Assembly: GCA_003278175.1 (NCBI GenBank)
Contig: QCGF01000012.1
Coordinates: 1-32,057, forward strand
DNA from: Prochlorococcus sp. AG-363-P15
GTDB taxonomy: Bacteria > Cyanobacteriota > Cyanobacteriia > PCC-6307 > Cyanobiaceae
DNA: 32,057 bases
Direction of reading: 5' to 3'
Part shown: one piece after another, positions 1 through 8,983 of the stretch
How positions within the stretch are numbered: the stretch's first letter is position 1
Layout: each line of letters begins with the position of its first letter
Notes under the pieces: generated by a model
Seen by the model: only the letters and a program-made list of their open reading frames with translations
The model's database searches: none
What the model was told of the DNA's origin: nothing
Program-made: the position numbers and the translations under genes

Positions 1-1
1 T

Positions 2-1072
2 GATGTAAGTCAAAAAACTACCTATTACATTTGTATGGCAGTTCTTTTAATGACTGCCTATACAGCAGTGAACTTGCCATTCGCAGCTCTTTCTACTGAA
101 CTCACAGAAGATACAAGTATTCGCACAAGGCTGAATGCTGCCCGATTCACAGGGTCAATATTAGCTGGTCTAAGTGGGTTGGTAATTGCAGCAAGACTAC
201 TTTCCGAAAGCGACGCTGGTTATGTAGCAATGGGGCGAATAACTGGGGTAATGGCAACCATTGCAACATTAATATCTTGCTGGGGTCTGGCTCCATTTGC
301 CAAAAAAGCCAGGAAACCATTTGGAGAAACAGAGCGGATAGGCCTTCAACTAAAGCGAATACTTCGAAACAGTCGATTCATGCAAGTTATAGGTCTTTAC
401 CTACTTCTATGGTGCGGCCTTCAATTAATGCAAACAGTTTCCCTGATCTATTTAGAACAGGTTATGAAAGTTCCACCTGAAATTTCCAAATGGATACCTA
501 TACCTTTTCAGTTAAGTGCTTTATTAGGCCTACAGGTCTGGAGTTTTTATTCAAACAGGTTTGGACGAATAGTTGCTCTGAACTTGGGCAGCAAATTGTG
601 GATCTCTGCTTGTATCATTGCAATGGTTCTTCCTCCCCTATCAAATAACCCTGCTTCATCGAATTTATTTTCACTAAGTAACCTGGAAGGGCTAAAGCTT
701 TTTGCACTGATAACTACAATTTTAATAGTTGGGTTTGGTGCTTCAACTGCATATCTAATACCCTGGTCATTACTACCAGATGCAATAGATGAGGACCCAG
801 AGAAACCAGCCGGAATCTATACGGCTTGGATGGTTTTAATTCAAAAGCTTGGCATTGGCCTAAGTGTGCAGCTACTTGGAATTCTTCTTTCAATAGCAGG
901 CTATCGGTCAACCAGCAATTGCAACGGGTTGGTTGAATGCCTTGAACAGCCAACCAGTGCACAAATAACAATTCGGATTTGCATGGGATTAATTCCCGCA
1001 ATTCTTGTCGGATTAGGGATCCGAATCATGCAACGTTGGCCTGAAAGAGTTAATCAGCTCAAGGTGAATTAG
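2..1072 (+). CDS. GPH/MFS-type sugar-cation transporter, 5'-truncated
   Basis: The reading frame is open to the left edge of the window, so the real start lies upstream and at least about 100 residues are missing compared with the usual 440-480. The visible part is a polytopic membrane protein. It has a segment with NLPFAALSTELTED, which matches the PY-x-A-L-x-x-E-L-T signature that follows an early helix in glycoside-pentoside-hexuronide (MelB-like) carriers. At least eight hydrophobic segments follow. By family the product would couple solute uptake or efflux to a cation gradient in the inner membrane; the substrate cannot be read from the sequence. The stop lies 2 bases before the next gene, so the two are probably co-transcribed. 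Family call fairly sure, specificity unknown. Confidence 0.75.
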   Translation, partial: DVSQKTTYYICMAVLLMTAYTAVNLPFAALSTELTEDTSIRTRLNAARFTGSILAGLSGLVIAARLLSESDAGYVAMGRITGVMATIATLISCWGLAPFAKKARKPFGETERIGLQLKRILRNSRFMQVIGLYLLLWCGLQLMQTVSLIYLEQVMKVPPEISKWIPIPFQLSALLGLQVWSFYSNRFGRIVALNLGSKLWISACIIAMVLPPLSNNPASSNLFSLSNLEGLKLFALITTILIVGFGASTAYLIPWSLLPDAIDEDPEKPAGIYTAWMVLIQKLGIGLSVQLLGILLSIAGYRSTSNCNGLVECLEQPTSAQITIRICMGLIPAILVGLGIRIMQRWPERVNQLKVN

Positions 1073-1074
1073 TC

Positions 1075-1821
1075 ATGAATTTTCCTCGCTGGCTAAAAAG
1101 ACTTGGCAGTAGTGTGATAATTGGAGGGCAAGCTATAGCAGCAACTGCAAGAGGGCGAATAAATAGAATCGATCTTTTTGACCAGCTTCTAGAAGCTGGT
1201 CCAGGTAGCTTTCTAATTGTTCTTATTACAGGAGTAGCAGCTGGAACTGTTTTTAATATCCAAGTTGCTGCAGAACTAAGTCGTCAAGGGGTTGGGTCCC
1301 AAGTAGGTGGTCTATTGGCAATAGGAATGGCAAGAGAAATCGCCCCTTTACTTACAGCGACCCTCCTAACAGGCAAAGTTGCCACAGCCTATGCCGCCCA
1401 ACTTGGAACTATGAAAGTCACAGAACAAATCGATGCCATAACCATGTTAAGGACTGATCCAGTTGAGTATCTCGTCGTCCCCAGAGTGATAGCCATGGTC
1501 ATCATGGCACCAGTTCAATGTTTATTATTTTTCAGTGTTGCTCTTTGGAGTGGCCAAATCAGTAGCACGGCTCTCTACCAGATTCCCCCAGACGTCTTTT
1601 GGAATTCTGTTCGTGAATGGTTGGTAATAAGTGACTTACCATTCATGATTATCAAAGCATTAGTCTTTGGCCTCCAAATTGCGGTAATAGCCTGTGGATG
1701 GGGACTTACAACTAGAGGAGGGCCCAAGGAAGTTGGAACTTCTACTACAGGAGCAGTTGTAATGACTCTTGTCACAGTCTCTTTAGTCGATGTTTTGTTA
1801 ACTCAAGTTCTATTCGGATGA
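1075..1821 (+). CDS. MlaE/YrbE-family ABC transporter permease
   Basis: A 248-aa integral membrane protein with the MlaE (DUF140) fold. An amphipathic N-terminus is followed by about five hydrophobic helices. The conserved core reads GMAREIAPLLTATLLTGKVA and then GTMKVTEQIDAI, the coupling segment typical of this family. MlaE-type permeases move phospholipid or related lipids between inner and outer membrane together with an MlaF-type ATPase and an MlaD substrate-binding protein. Chloroplast and cyanobacterial relatives (TGD1-like, Ycf63) belong here. Neither partner is encoded next to it, so it must be supplied from elsewhere in the genome. Its stop overlaps the next gene's start by 4 bases (ATGA), which implies translational coupling. 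Confidence 0.88.
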   Translation: MNFPRWLKRLGSSVIIGGQAIAATARGRINRIDLFDQLLEAGPGSFLIVLITGVAAGTVFNIQVAAELSRQGVGSQVGGLLAIGMAREIAPLLTATLLTGKVATAYAAQLGTMKVTEQIDAITMLRTDPVEYLVVPRVIAMVIMAPVQCLLFFSVALWSGQISSTALYQIPPDVFWNSVREWLVISDLPFMIIKALVFGLQIAVIACGWGLTTRGGPKEVGTSTTGAVVMTLVTVSLVDVLLTQVLFG

Positions 1822-2252
1822 TTTTCATGAACTCTCAACCTCAATCAAATCCTTCCAATAGTGTTACCTTAAAGCCGTCGTACAGACTACCTTTAATAAT
1901 TATATTGTTTGGGCTAGGGTTATTTATTCTGCAAATAAGCATTTGGTCAGCAATTCTAGTAAGTATTTTTGGCTTATTTCTATTAATTCAATCATTTATT
2001 TTGCGGCTAGAATTTACACCCAAGGACATGATTGTATGGCAACTAGGCAATGAACTGCGCCGCTTTCCATTTGAAAATTGGCTGGCTTGGAGATTATTAT
2101 TACCAAAACTACCTGGAGTCCTATACTTCCGAGAAGAGGCAAGCCCACATCTTTTGCCTATTCTATTTGATCCAGTAACACTTGAGAATCAATTAAAGCT
2201 AAGAGTTGGAGACCTTGAGACCCCTAAAAAAGAGCTTTCCAATCCTTCATAG
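1818..2252 (+). CDS. DUF3119-family small membrane protein
   Basis: A 144-aa protein with a polar N-terminus and two adjacent hydrophobic stretches at about residues 23-58 (LPLIIILFGLGLFIL and the following helix). A soluble C-terminal part is rich in aromatic residues and contains a WLAWRLLLPKLPGVLYFREE segment. This matches, from memory, the cyanobacterial DUF3119 family, whose function is unknown. The ATG at 1818 overlaps the MlaE-like stop by 4 bases. A second ATG at 1827 is possible. Coupling to the permease suggests a shared membrane role, but that is inference from position. Confidence 0.75.
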   Translation: MIFMNSQPQSNPSNSVTLKPSYRLPLIIILFGLGLFILQISIWSAILVSIFGLFLLIQSFILRLEFTPKDMIVWQLGNELRRFPFENWLAWRLLLPKLPGVLYFREEASPHLLPILFDPVTLENQLKLRVGDLETPKKELSNPS

Positions 2253-2287
2253 TTAAATTCATGCAAAAATTAAGATCTTCATGTTGA

Positions 2288-3304
2288 ATGTCTGAAAACA
2301 TCCCCCCTCCTAAGAAAGATGCTCCAGTAGATCTATCTGCTGATAAAAAAAATCTAGGCAACTTTTCTTCAGAAGATGAGTTTCCCAGCAAGCTAGACCA
2401 CGATCAAAAAAAAGATTTAGACGAAGACTTATCTAAAACAAGCTGTTCTCCTCTTGTCAAGATTGCCCTCAAAGAAATTGAATCACGTCGGAACGAACTG
2501 CTTCAAGAAATTGATGAACTTACAAAACGCAAATCTGATCTAGAGAAAAAAATAAAAGCTACATTCACAGGCCAGTCAGATTCAATAGCAAGACATGTGA
2601 AAGGTTTTCAGGACTACCTCACAGGAGCACTCCAAGATCTTGCTCAATCAGCTGAACAGCTTGATTTAGTAGTGCCACCTGTTGTACTCAAACCTTCCCC
2701 ATTAGATCAAATTAAATCCAGTCAAAAGATAGAAATCTCAGAGCAAATTCCTGCAATAGCAGACAATTTCAAGCCTGATGAAACTCTTGTACGTGAATGT
2801 TTCGAACAATTCCTTGGCAGGCCAGATTTCTATGCTGATCCCTGGAAATTAAGACGCAGTCTTGAAAACAAAGATATAGAGCTTCTAGAAGACTGGTTCT
2901 TCAGCATGGGAGGTAGAGGAGCTCAACCAAGTAGAGGAAGCAGAGCCAAAAATGTACTAATCAGTGCTGGCTTAATTTCTATTCTTGGAGAACTATATGG
3001 GGATCGTTTTCAAACACTCGTACTAGCAAGTCAACCAGAAAGATTAGGTGAATGGAGAAGAGGGCTTCAAGATGCATTAGGTCTCGACCGAGAAGATTTT
3101 GGGCCAAATAGTGGCATTGTCCTATTTGAGCGGTCAAATGGAGTCTTAGAGCGTGCTGATCGGCTGGAAGAGCGTGGAGATGTACCTCTAATTCTCATAG
3201 ATTCTGCAGAACAAAGCGTTGAAATCCCACTACTCCAATTTCCGCTTTGGCTAGCATTTGCTGCGGAGCCAGAAGAGCTCTACGCAGATGAAGAACTCCT
3301 CTAA
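2288..3304 (+). CDS. DUF3086-family cyanobacterial protein with coiled coil
   Basis: A 338-aa soluble protein. The first 55 residues are acidic and lysine-rich and look disordered. Residues of about 60-95 form a heptad-like charged coiled coil (ESRRNELLQEIDELTKRKSD). A linker with proline follows, then a globular C-terminal domain from about residue 160 with a glycine/arginine loop (MGGRGAQPSRGSRAKN). The layout fits DUF3086, a family known essentially only in cyanobacteria and with no assigned role. Its TAA shares one base with the plsY start codon, placing it in the same transcription unit. No catalytic motif is recognised. Confidence 0.75.
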   Translation: MSENIPPPKKDAPVDLSADKKNLGNFSSEDEFPSKLDHDQKKDLDEDLSKTSCSPLVKIALKEIESRRNELLQEIDELTKRKSDLEKKIKATFTGQSDSIARHVKGFQDYLTGALQDLAQSAEQLDLVVPPVVLKPSPLDQIKSSQKIEISEQIPAIADNFKPDETLVRECFEQFLGRPDFYADPWKLRRSLENKDIELLEDWFFSMGGRGAQPSRGSRAKNVLISAGLISILGELYGDRFQTLVLASQPERLGEWRRGLQDALGLDREDFGPNSGIVLFERSNGVLERADRLEERGDVPLILIDSAEQSVEIPLLQFPLWLAFAAEPEELYADEELL

Positions 3305-3924
3305 TGCATTCCCAAACTTTCCTTCTAGAAATCTTTTGCTTATTAATTGGATACCTTCTTGGGTCTATCCCAAGTGGATTCCTTGCCGGCAAATGGCTTG
3401 CAGGTATTGATCTACGTGCAATCGGCTCAGGATCTACAGGAGCAACGAATGTATTGAGGCAGGTTGGGAAGTGGCCAGCCTTGATTGTTTTTTTGATAGA
3501 TGTCAGCAAAGGAGCAATCCCTGTCCTGATTGCAAAAACTCTCTTATTAAATGACTACTGGCAAGTTTTAGCTGGCCTAACGGCACTAGTTGGTCACATT
3601 TGGCCCATATGGCTTAATTGGAAAGGAGGCAAAGCAGTAGCAACAGGGCTAGGAATGCTTCTAGGGCTTGCGTGGAAAGTTGGAGCGGCTTGCTTTGGCA
3701 TATTTGTTGCAGTAATCAGTGTTAGCAAAATTGTTTCTTTATCAAGCATTGTGGCTGCTTTAAGTCTTCCTTTTCTGATGTTATCAGCCTTTCATGGAGA
3801 CAACTTCCGTCCAGCCTATTTAGCTTTGAGTATAGTAACCATGGCAATAGTTTTGTGGAGGCACAGAAGTAATCTTCAGAGGCTATTAACAGGAAATGAA
3901 CCAAGAATTGGCAAGTCTTACTAA
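3304..3924 (+). CDS. plsY: Glycerol-3-phosphate acyltransferase PlsY
   Basis: A 206-aa membrane enzyme of normal length that transfers an acyl group from acyl-phosphate to sn-glycerol 3-phosphate, the first step of phospholipid synthesis. All three PlsY motifs are visible in order: [12 protein letters not shown] near residue 20, [15 protein letters not shown] near residue 42, and [21 protein letters not shown] near residue 97. Four to five hydrophobic helices surround them. The start ATG overlaps the preceding stop by one base. The TAA overlaps the TAG of the oppositely oriented pyrF, leaving no room for a terminator between them. Confidence 0.96.
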   Translation: MHSQTFLLEIFCLLIGYLLGSIPSGFLAGKWLAGIDLRAIGSGSTGATNVLRQVGKWPALIVFLIDVSKGAIPVLIAKTLLLNDYWQVLAGLTALVGHIWPIWLNWKGGKAVATGLGMLLGLAWKVGAACFGIFVAVISVSKIVSLSSIVAALSLPFLMLSAFHGDNFRPAYLALSIVTMAIVLWRHRSNLQRLLTGNEPRIGKSY

Positions 3925-4643
3925 TAATCTTCTAATTCACTGCAAAGATTCTTAAAGGCAATCACAGGATCAATTGCCTTTGTAATTGGTCGCCCTAAAA
4001 CTAAATATGTAGCTCCATAAGACAAAGCTTCTGAGGGACTCATTACCCTAGTTTGGTCTTGAAGGTCAGCCCCCTTTGTTCTAATACCAGGTGTCACCAA
4101 CTTGAAAGGCTCATGAAATAACTTTCGTAGAGTTTTTAATTCCAGCGGTGAACATACACATCCTCCAAGACCTGCTTCAGCAGCTAATTGTGCCAAGAAT
4201 TCAACTCTTTGTTCTATTGGCTCAGTAATGCCAAGCTCCCTAGAAAATCTTTTGGATTCCCAGCTAGTCAGGACTGTTACGGCCAAAAGAGTAGGTGGCT
4301 TACAACCAACTTCAGCAGCTCCATTAATAGCAGCAAGATTTGCTTCTTTAAGTGCAACGAAACCAGAACAAGCATGAACAGTTATAAGTTCCGCCCCTGT
4401 TCTTGCAGCTTGCCTGCAGGCTCCTGAAATAGTCATCGGAATATCATGAAATTTCAGATCCAGGAAAACCCTTAACCCTCTTTCCCTTAATTCTTTAATC
4501 ACTTCTGGGCCAGAGCTTACAAACAACTCCAGTCCAACTTTTACCCATTGCAAATTGGGCAACTGTTCAACCAAATCGAAAACCTCACGTTGATTCATTC
4601 CGTCAAGGGCAAGAATGATTTTCTCAGCAGGGTTCTGCTCCAT
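3921..4643 (-). CDS. pyrF: Orotidine 5'-phosphate decarboxylase
   Basis: A 240-aa cytosolic enzyme that converts OMP to UMP in pyrimidine synthesis. The catalytic D-x-K-x-x-D tetrad region is intact as [10 protein letters not shown] at about residues 60-69. The N-terminal LALDGMN strand, the VKVGLELF strand, and the phosphate-binding C-terminal segments VTPGIR and VLGRPIT are all present. The length is typical of the bacterial group I enzyme. It lies 26 bases downstream of tyrS on the same strand and its stop overlaps that of plsY on the other strand. Confidence 0.96.
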   Translation of the reverse strand: MEQNPAEKIILALDGMNQREVFDLVEQLPNLQWVKVGLELFVSSGPEVIKELRERGLRVFLDLKFHDIPMTISGACRQAARTGAELITVHACSGFVALKEANLAAINGAAEVGCKPPTLLAVTVLTSWESKRFSRELGITEPIEQRVEFLAQLAAEAGLGGCVCSPLELKTLRKLFHEPFKLVTPGIRTKGADLQDQTRVMSPSEALSYGATYLVLGRPITKAIDPVIAFKNLCSELEDY

Positions 4644-4669
4644 TTGTACTTAAATTTCTAGAATTTGAT

Positions 4670-5920
4670 TCACATTTCTATCCTTCTAAAGGTCTTTTTA
4701 CCAATTTGAACCACTTTACCTAGCAACATATTACGATCAGCAAACTCCAAGTTTGGGTCAACAATTTTGTTCCCATCCAAGCGTACAGCTCCTCCTTCAA
4801 TTTGACGTCTAGCATCACTACTACTTTTGCACAAACCAATAGCACTCAAAAAGTAAAAAGCTTTTGCAGGAAAATTTACAGTTGAGATGGAAACTGAAGG
4901 GACCTCAGCTATATGATCTCTTGCTCCTGCGACTAAACGTGCAGCATCAGCTTGTGCAACTTTCGCAGAAGCCAATCCATGACAACTGGCAGTAACATTC
5001 AATGCCATAATCTTTTGCCTTTCTCTTGGGTCCAAAGACAAGGTTTCATTGACTTCTATATCAGTTAAGAGCTCCAAATAACTAGTCACTAATGTGTCAG
5101 GTACCTTTTCTAATTTTGAATACATTGATAAAGGATCCTCATTTAACCCAACAGTATTTCCAATGCTTTTACTCATCTTTTGAATCCCATCAAGCCCAAC
5201 CAAAATTGGTAATAACAAACCAAACTGCTGCTGTTGTTTGAAATGCCGTTGCAGATCTCGACCCATTGCAACATTAAATTTTTGATCAGTCCCCCCAAGT
5301 TCAACATCAGCTTTAACCACTACCGAGTCATAACCTTGAAGAAGTGGATAGAGAAACTCATGCAAAGAAATAGGGATACCTAAATCAACACGTTTACTAA
5401 AGTCTTCCTTTGCAAGCATCTGGCCAACAGTTGCGTTGCCAAGCAAATCAATCACCTGGACCAAATCAAGATCACTAAGCCACTCACTGTTTCGACGAAT
5501 CTCCAAGCGTCCAGGTGTAGTGAAATCCAGTAAAGATTGTTCAGAAGGTTTCCCAAAACCAAGCTGCTCTAAATAGGTCAACGCATTTTCTTCAACCTGT
5601 TTGTTGCTTAGTTGATTTCTTGTTTTACTTTTCCCTGTGGGATCTCCTATTCGAGCTGTGAAATCGCCAATGATTAAAACTGCAATATGACCTGCATCCT
5701 GAAAAGCCCTGAGCTTACGAAAAAGAATGCTATGGCCTAAATGTATTTCACTCCCAGTGGGATCAATCCCCAACTTGACACGCAAAGGCTTTCCAGTTTT
5801 TGAATACTCTTGAATACGTAAAGCAAGATTTCTGTCTGGTCCTTCACTCTCAGCAAAAGGGAAAAGATCTACCATTCCCCTCCTCAACCATGGCGGCAAT
5901 GCAGTTGTCTTTACTGGCAT
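4670..5920 (-). CDS. tyrS: Tyrosyl-tRNA synthetase
   Basis: A class I aminoacyl-tRNA synthetase of about 416 aa that charges tRNA-Tyr. The HIGH-type motif appears as HLGH at residues 60-63, preceded by [11 protein letters not shown], and the KMSKS loop follows IQ at about residue 255. A C-terminal S4 RNA-binding domain is seen as [17 protein letters not shown] followed by the final GKKTFRRI strand. A TTG at 5929 would add three residues, but the ATG at 5920 is the better start. The [15 protein letters not shown] form suggests the TyrZ-like subgroup. pyrF follows closely on the same strand. Confidence 0.96.
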   Translation of the reverse strand: MPVKTTALPPWLRRGMVDLFPFAESEGPDRNLALRIQEYSKTGKPLRVKLGIDPTGSEIHLGHSILFRKLRAFQDAGHIAVLIIGDFTARIGDPTGKSKTRNQLSNKQVEENALTYLEQLGFGKPSEQSLLDFTTPGRLEIRRNSEWLSDLDLVQVIDLLGNATVGQMLAKEDFSKRVDLGIPISLHEFLYPLLQGYDSVVVKADVELGGTDQKFNVAMGRDLQRHFKQQQQFGLLLPILVGLDGIQKMSKSIGNTVGLNEDPLSMYSKLEKVPDTLVTSYLELLTDIEVNETLSLDPRERQKIMALNVTASCHGLASAKVAQADAARLVAGARDHIAEVPSVSISTVNFPAKAFYFLSAIGLCKSSSDARRQIEGGAVRLDGNKIVDPNLEFADRNMLLGKVVQIGKKTFRRIEM

Positions 5921-5970
5921 AGCTTGCAATTTTGTCTATAGATGTGAATCGTAGAGGGGCTGACTTAACT

Positions 5971-6297
5971 TCAACCAGAAGACTGCTCGAGTTGAGATTT
6001 CATCCTCTCTAAGGTCGAATTCATCTGGTCAAACATTTGTTCAGGTGTAATGCCAAATTGACCTAATTGGGTACGCAATTGCTCAACAGTCATCTTTGCT
6101 TGAAAATCTTCTGAGAGTTCAAAGCGCTTCATGAAGACCCTATAGCGCTCCATCAAAGACTCCATAGTTTCTATAAACATTTTTTTACCCTCACGATCAA
6201 ATTTCCCATAATCAGAACCAAGCTTCATGAGATCTTGGTAATCAGTAAAAAGCTTTTTAGCCTCTTCCTGAACTATCTCGGATTCAAAAAAAGCCAT
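5971..6297 (-). CDS. DUF1825-family protein
   Basis: A 108-aa soluble, largely alpha-helical protein rich in Met, Phe, Glu and Lys, starting MAFFESEIVQEEAKKLF. This matches the cyanobacterial DUF1825 family, which is widely conserved and functionally uncharacterised. The gene has one of the best Shine-Dalgarno sequences in the window (AGGAGG, 8 bases upstream of the ATG), which is unusual here and implies efficient translation. It lies 50 bases upstream of tyrS on the same strand and may be co-transcribed with it. Confidence 0.85.
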   Translation of the reverse strand: MAFFESEIVQEEAKKLFTDYQDLMKLGSDYGKFDREGKKMFIETMESLMERYRVFMKRFELSEDFQAKMTVEQLRTQLGQFGITPEQMFDQMNSTLERMKSQLEQSSG

Positions 6298-6305
6298 ATT
6301 TCTAT

Positions 6306-6311
6306 CCTCCT
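6306..6311 (-). promoter_or_regulatory. Strong Shine-Dalgarno site for the DUF1825 gene
   Basis: A perfect AGGAGG on the minus strand, 8 bases before the ATG at 6297. Most genes in this window lack a clear Shine-Dalgarno, so this site both fixes the start and suggests high translation. Confidence 0.75.
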
Positions 6312-6427
6312 ACATAGGTGTGACTATCTTTTGATTTTTTGCACATCACTCCTTTTAAGCAGAGTTCAAAATCTGCAGCACTTATAGGTTCCATCAACTG
6401 AATCACTGGGGGCTGAGAGGGGGCTCT

Positions 6428-6656
6428 TTAAGAGTTCAACATAGTTTCCCTAAAAACAATCGATTGCGCAGGTAGTGAAAACCAATCGAAGTCTTTTGTT
6501 TCTGACTTGATCCCCCTAGGAAGTTCAAGGTCCTCCAAATAAAGCCACACTCCCTTTTCAGTTAATGCTCTTTAAATGGAAATCTTCTAAGCTCAAAGAG
6601 AGAGCGCAATCTTGTATCACCAAAATCTCATTGCAATCTAACCAAAGGAACCTGAA
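6428..6656 (-). pseudogene. Possible frameshifted gene remnant in the 6298-6728 gap
   Basis: The only stretch over 300 bases without an intact gene (6298-6728) contains two abutting open stretches on the minus strand that together read like one protein. The upstream one (6656-6561) reads through LWLDCNEILVIQDC and LSLSLEDFHLKS before a TGA. The second (6571-6431, another frame) contains EKGVWLYLEDLELPRG, then DFDWFSLPAQSIVFRE, before a TAA at 6430-6428. A one-base shift near 6572 would join them into about 72 aa with normal composition. Tandem TAA codons at 6657-6662 close the upstream side. The product is not recognised. Alternatively the downstream part alone could be a 36-40-aa protein starting at GTG 6550 or TTG 6538. 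Confidence 0.35.
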
Positions 6657-6728
6657 TTATTAGGTGGATTCAAGCAAGGCAAATGAGCTCTATTCAAATT
6701 GACGCAGAAAAAAAGAATAAACAGACCT

Positions 6729-7328
6729 ATGGAAAAATCTAAAGGCCAAAAACCACTATTCCCTTTAACAGGGGCAAACAATTTCACTTCCCAAAGTCAC
6801 AGCGAACTAATTCTTAGGAAAGATGTATTACTAAATTGGCAGAAAAAAATCCACTCTTATCAATCCAAACTTTTTACAGGATCACCTATAAACCACAAAC
6901 AAGGTTCACTTTTCAATGTAGAGGAAAAGAGATCTATTGATAATTTCGAACCCTTAAAGCTCACGCCATTACCTCTTAGTTTTTGGCGCTGGCCAAAGTC
7001 TTCACTCCAAGGTCCAGCTATTTATTTAGTTATGGACATACTGGAAGATTGCGATTCACACATATTGCTGTACATAGGTGAAACACTGGCAGCAGATCGC
7101 CGCTGGAAAGGAGAACATGACTGCAAAGCTTATCTTTCTGCCTATTCAGAAGCACTTAGCAATGCAGGGATTCAACAACAACTGAGTATTCGTTTTTGGT
7201 CAGACGTCCCAAGGAATACCCGTTCCAGGAGAGAATTAGAGCAACAACTTATAAACCTATGGCTTCCACCATTTAATAAAGAGTCAAGAGCACGCTGGAG
7301 TACACCTTTCACAGCAAAGATCAACTAA
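6729..7328 (+). CDS. GIY-YIG-like nuclease domain protein with QxxLF motifs
   Basis: A protein of about 199 aa from the ATG at 6729; an in-frame TTG at 6699 would add 10 residues. The C-terminal half resembles a GIY-YIG endonuclease core. GPAIYLVMD supplies the first strand, LLYIGET the second, a basic stretch with R-R-W-K-G-E-H follows, and a late E in RRELEQQLINLWLPPFN matches the metal-binding Glu and the terminal PPFN seen in this superfamily. The N-terminal 75 residues are polar, probably flexible, and contain three Q-x-x-L-F pentapeptides. The GIY-YIG call is from motif order only. By family it would cut or nick DNA, but the target is unknown. pepA follows after 36 bases. Confidence 0.7.
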   Translation: MEKSKGQKPLFPLTGANNFTSQSHSELILRKDVLLNWQKKIHSYQSKLFTGSPINHKQGSLFNVEEKRSIDNFEPLKLTPLPLSFWRWPKSSLQGPAIYLVMDILEDCDSHILLYIGETLAADRRWKGEHDCKAYLSAYSEALSNAGIQQQLSIRFWSDVPRNTRSRRELEQQLINLWLPPFNKESRARWSTPFTAKIN

Positions 7329-7364
7329 AAAAACCTTTAACATCAATCAACCAACAAGTAGCGA

Positions 7365-8843
7365 ATGGAAATTTCCCTCAATCCTGCAGAGCCCCGAAAC
7401 TGGCATGGATCTGTACTTATTTTAGGAGTCTTTGAAAGAGACCTAGTAGAACAGATCAAAACCCTTGAACTCCAATATCAAAAATACTTACTTGAAAGGC
7501 TTAAAGAGAATAATTTCAAAGGAAAACCTGGAGAAGTATCCAGTTCTCATCTCCTAGGAGATTATTCACACAAATTGATCCTCATCGGGCTAGGCAATCC
7601 CGAAAACCTTCTTCTAGACGACTTAAGGAAAGCAACCGCAATCGGAATCCGCGAAAGCATTGGCAGCAAAGGAAAACTAGGAATTGCTTTACCTTGGGAT
7701 CTATTTAATCCTGAATCAGTAGTAAAGGCTGTAGGGGAAGCAATTCAACTTTCTCTTTTTAAAGACCTTCGTTTTCAAAGCAAGCCCGAGCGAAATACCC
7801 ATCCGGAAAACTTTGAACTCCTTGGAATTTCGAAAATATCAGAAAAAACCCTTAAAGAAATCCCATCGATTTGTGCTGGCGTAGAGCTTGCGAGAGAACT
7901 TGTTGGGGCACCAGCAAACAGTCTTACTCCCACTGCACTCGCAGAGAAAGCCCTACTAATTGCCAATGAATATGGACTTGATTCAAAAATTCTAGAGAAA
8001 GAAGACTGCCTCAAAAGGGAAATGGGAGCTTATCTTGCAGTTGCGCAAGGTTCAGACTTAAAGCCAAAGTTCATACATCTCATCTATCGACCAGAAGGCC
8101 CGATAAAACGCCGTCTTGCAATAGTAGGCAAAGGTCTAACATTTGACTCCGGTGGCTACAACCTCAAAGTTGGAGCAGCTCAAATAGAAATGATGAAGTT
8201 TGACATGGGAGGTAGCGCAGCAGTCATAGGAGCAGCAAGAGCAATCGGAGAGCTTCGTCCTCTAAACATAGAAGTCCACTTCATAATTGCAGCCTGTGAA
8301 AACATGATTAATGGCTCAGCGATTCATCCAGGAGATATTATTCAAGCTTCAAACGGGAAGACAATAGAAATAAATAACACAGATGCGGAAGGACGACTAA
8401 CACTTGCTGACGCACTTGTCTATGCATGCGAGCAAGAGCCAGATGCGATAGTTGACCTTGCGACTCTTACTGGGGCATGTGTAATTGCACTAGGAGAAGA
8501 AATAGCAGGACTATGGACCGACAACAATGAACTCGCAGAGTCTTTAATTTTGGCTGCCAACAATTGTGGGGAGGGGCTATGGCGTATGCCATTAAAAAGC
8601 TCTTATAGAGAAGGATTAAAGTCCATGCTGGCAGATATCAAAAACACCGGTCCCAGAGCAGGCGGCGCAATCACTGCTGGTCTTTTTCTTAAAGAATTTG
8701 TCAACGATTCAATCCCATGGGCGCATATAGATATTGCTGGCACTGTTTGGTCAGATAAAGATCGTGGAATAGACCCAGCTGGAGCCACTGGATATGGAGT
8801 TCGCACACTTGTGAACTGGGTTTGCTCTCAAAGCGAGGATTAA
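7365..8843 (+). CDS. pepA: Leucyl aminopeptidase (M17 family)
   Basis: A 492-aa cytosolic metallopeptidase of the usual cyanobacterial length that releases N-terminal residues from peptides. The two-metal active site is intact: the VGKGLTFDSGGYNLK segment supplies Lys and Asp, MMKFDMGGSAAV supplies another Asp, and the family signature NTDAEGRL supplies Asp, Glu and Arg. The N-terminal regulatory domain occupies about the first 170 residues. The start ATG at 7365 has no strong Shine-Dalgarno. It probably shares a transcript with the GIY-YIG gene. An imperfect AT-rich hairpin follows the stop. Confidence 0.96.
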   Translation: MEISLNPAEPRNWHGSVLILGVFERDLVEQIKTLELQYQKYLLERLKENNFKGKPGEVSSSHLLGDYSHKLILIGLGNPENLLLDDLRKATAIGIRESIGSKGKLGIALPWDLFNPESVVKAVGEAIQLSLFKDLRFQSKPERNTHPENFELLGISKISEKTLKEIPSICAGVELARELVGAPANSLTPTALAEKALLIANEYGLDSKILEKEDCLKREMGAYLAVAQGSDLKPKFIHLIYRPEGPIKRRLAIVGKGLTFDSGGYNLKVGAAQIEMMKFDMGGSAAVIGAARAIGELRPLNIEVHFIIAACENMINGSAIHPGDIIQASNGKTIEINNTDAEGRLTLADALVYACEQEPDAIVDLATLTGACVIALGEEIAGLWTDNNELAESLILAANNCGEGLWRMPLKSSYREGLKSMLADIKNTGPRAGGAITAGLFLKEFVNDSIPWAHIDIAGTVWSDKDRGIDPAGATGYGVRTLVNWVCSQSED

Positions 8844-8861
8844 ATATAAACAATTAATTTT

Positions 8862-8879
8862 TAATTCTTGTAAGAATTA
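8862..8879 (+). terminator. Weak hairpin after pepA
   Basis: TAATTCTT and AAGAATTA form an 8-bp palindrome with a minimal 2-base centre, 18 bases after the pepA stop. It is AT-only apart from a single G/C pair and has no U-tract, so termination is only a possibility. Confidence 0.25.
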
Positions 8880-8983
8880 TCTATATCTACTATCTAATTC
8901 TTAATCTCATCAATAATATAAATTCAATCAGACAATCTTAGAAAAATATTTTCGAGAAGTTTACCAAATCCAAATATTTAATT

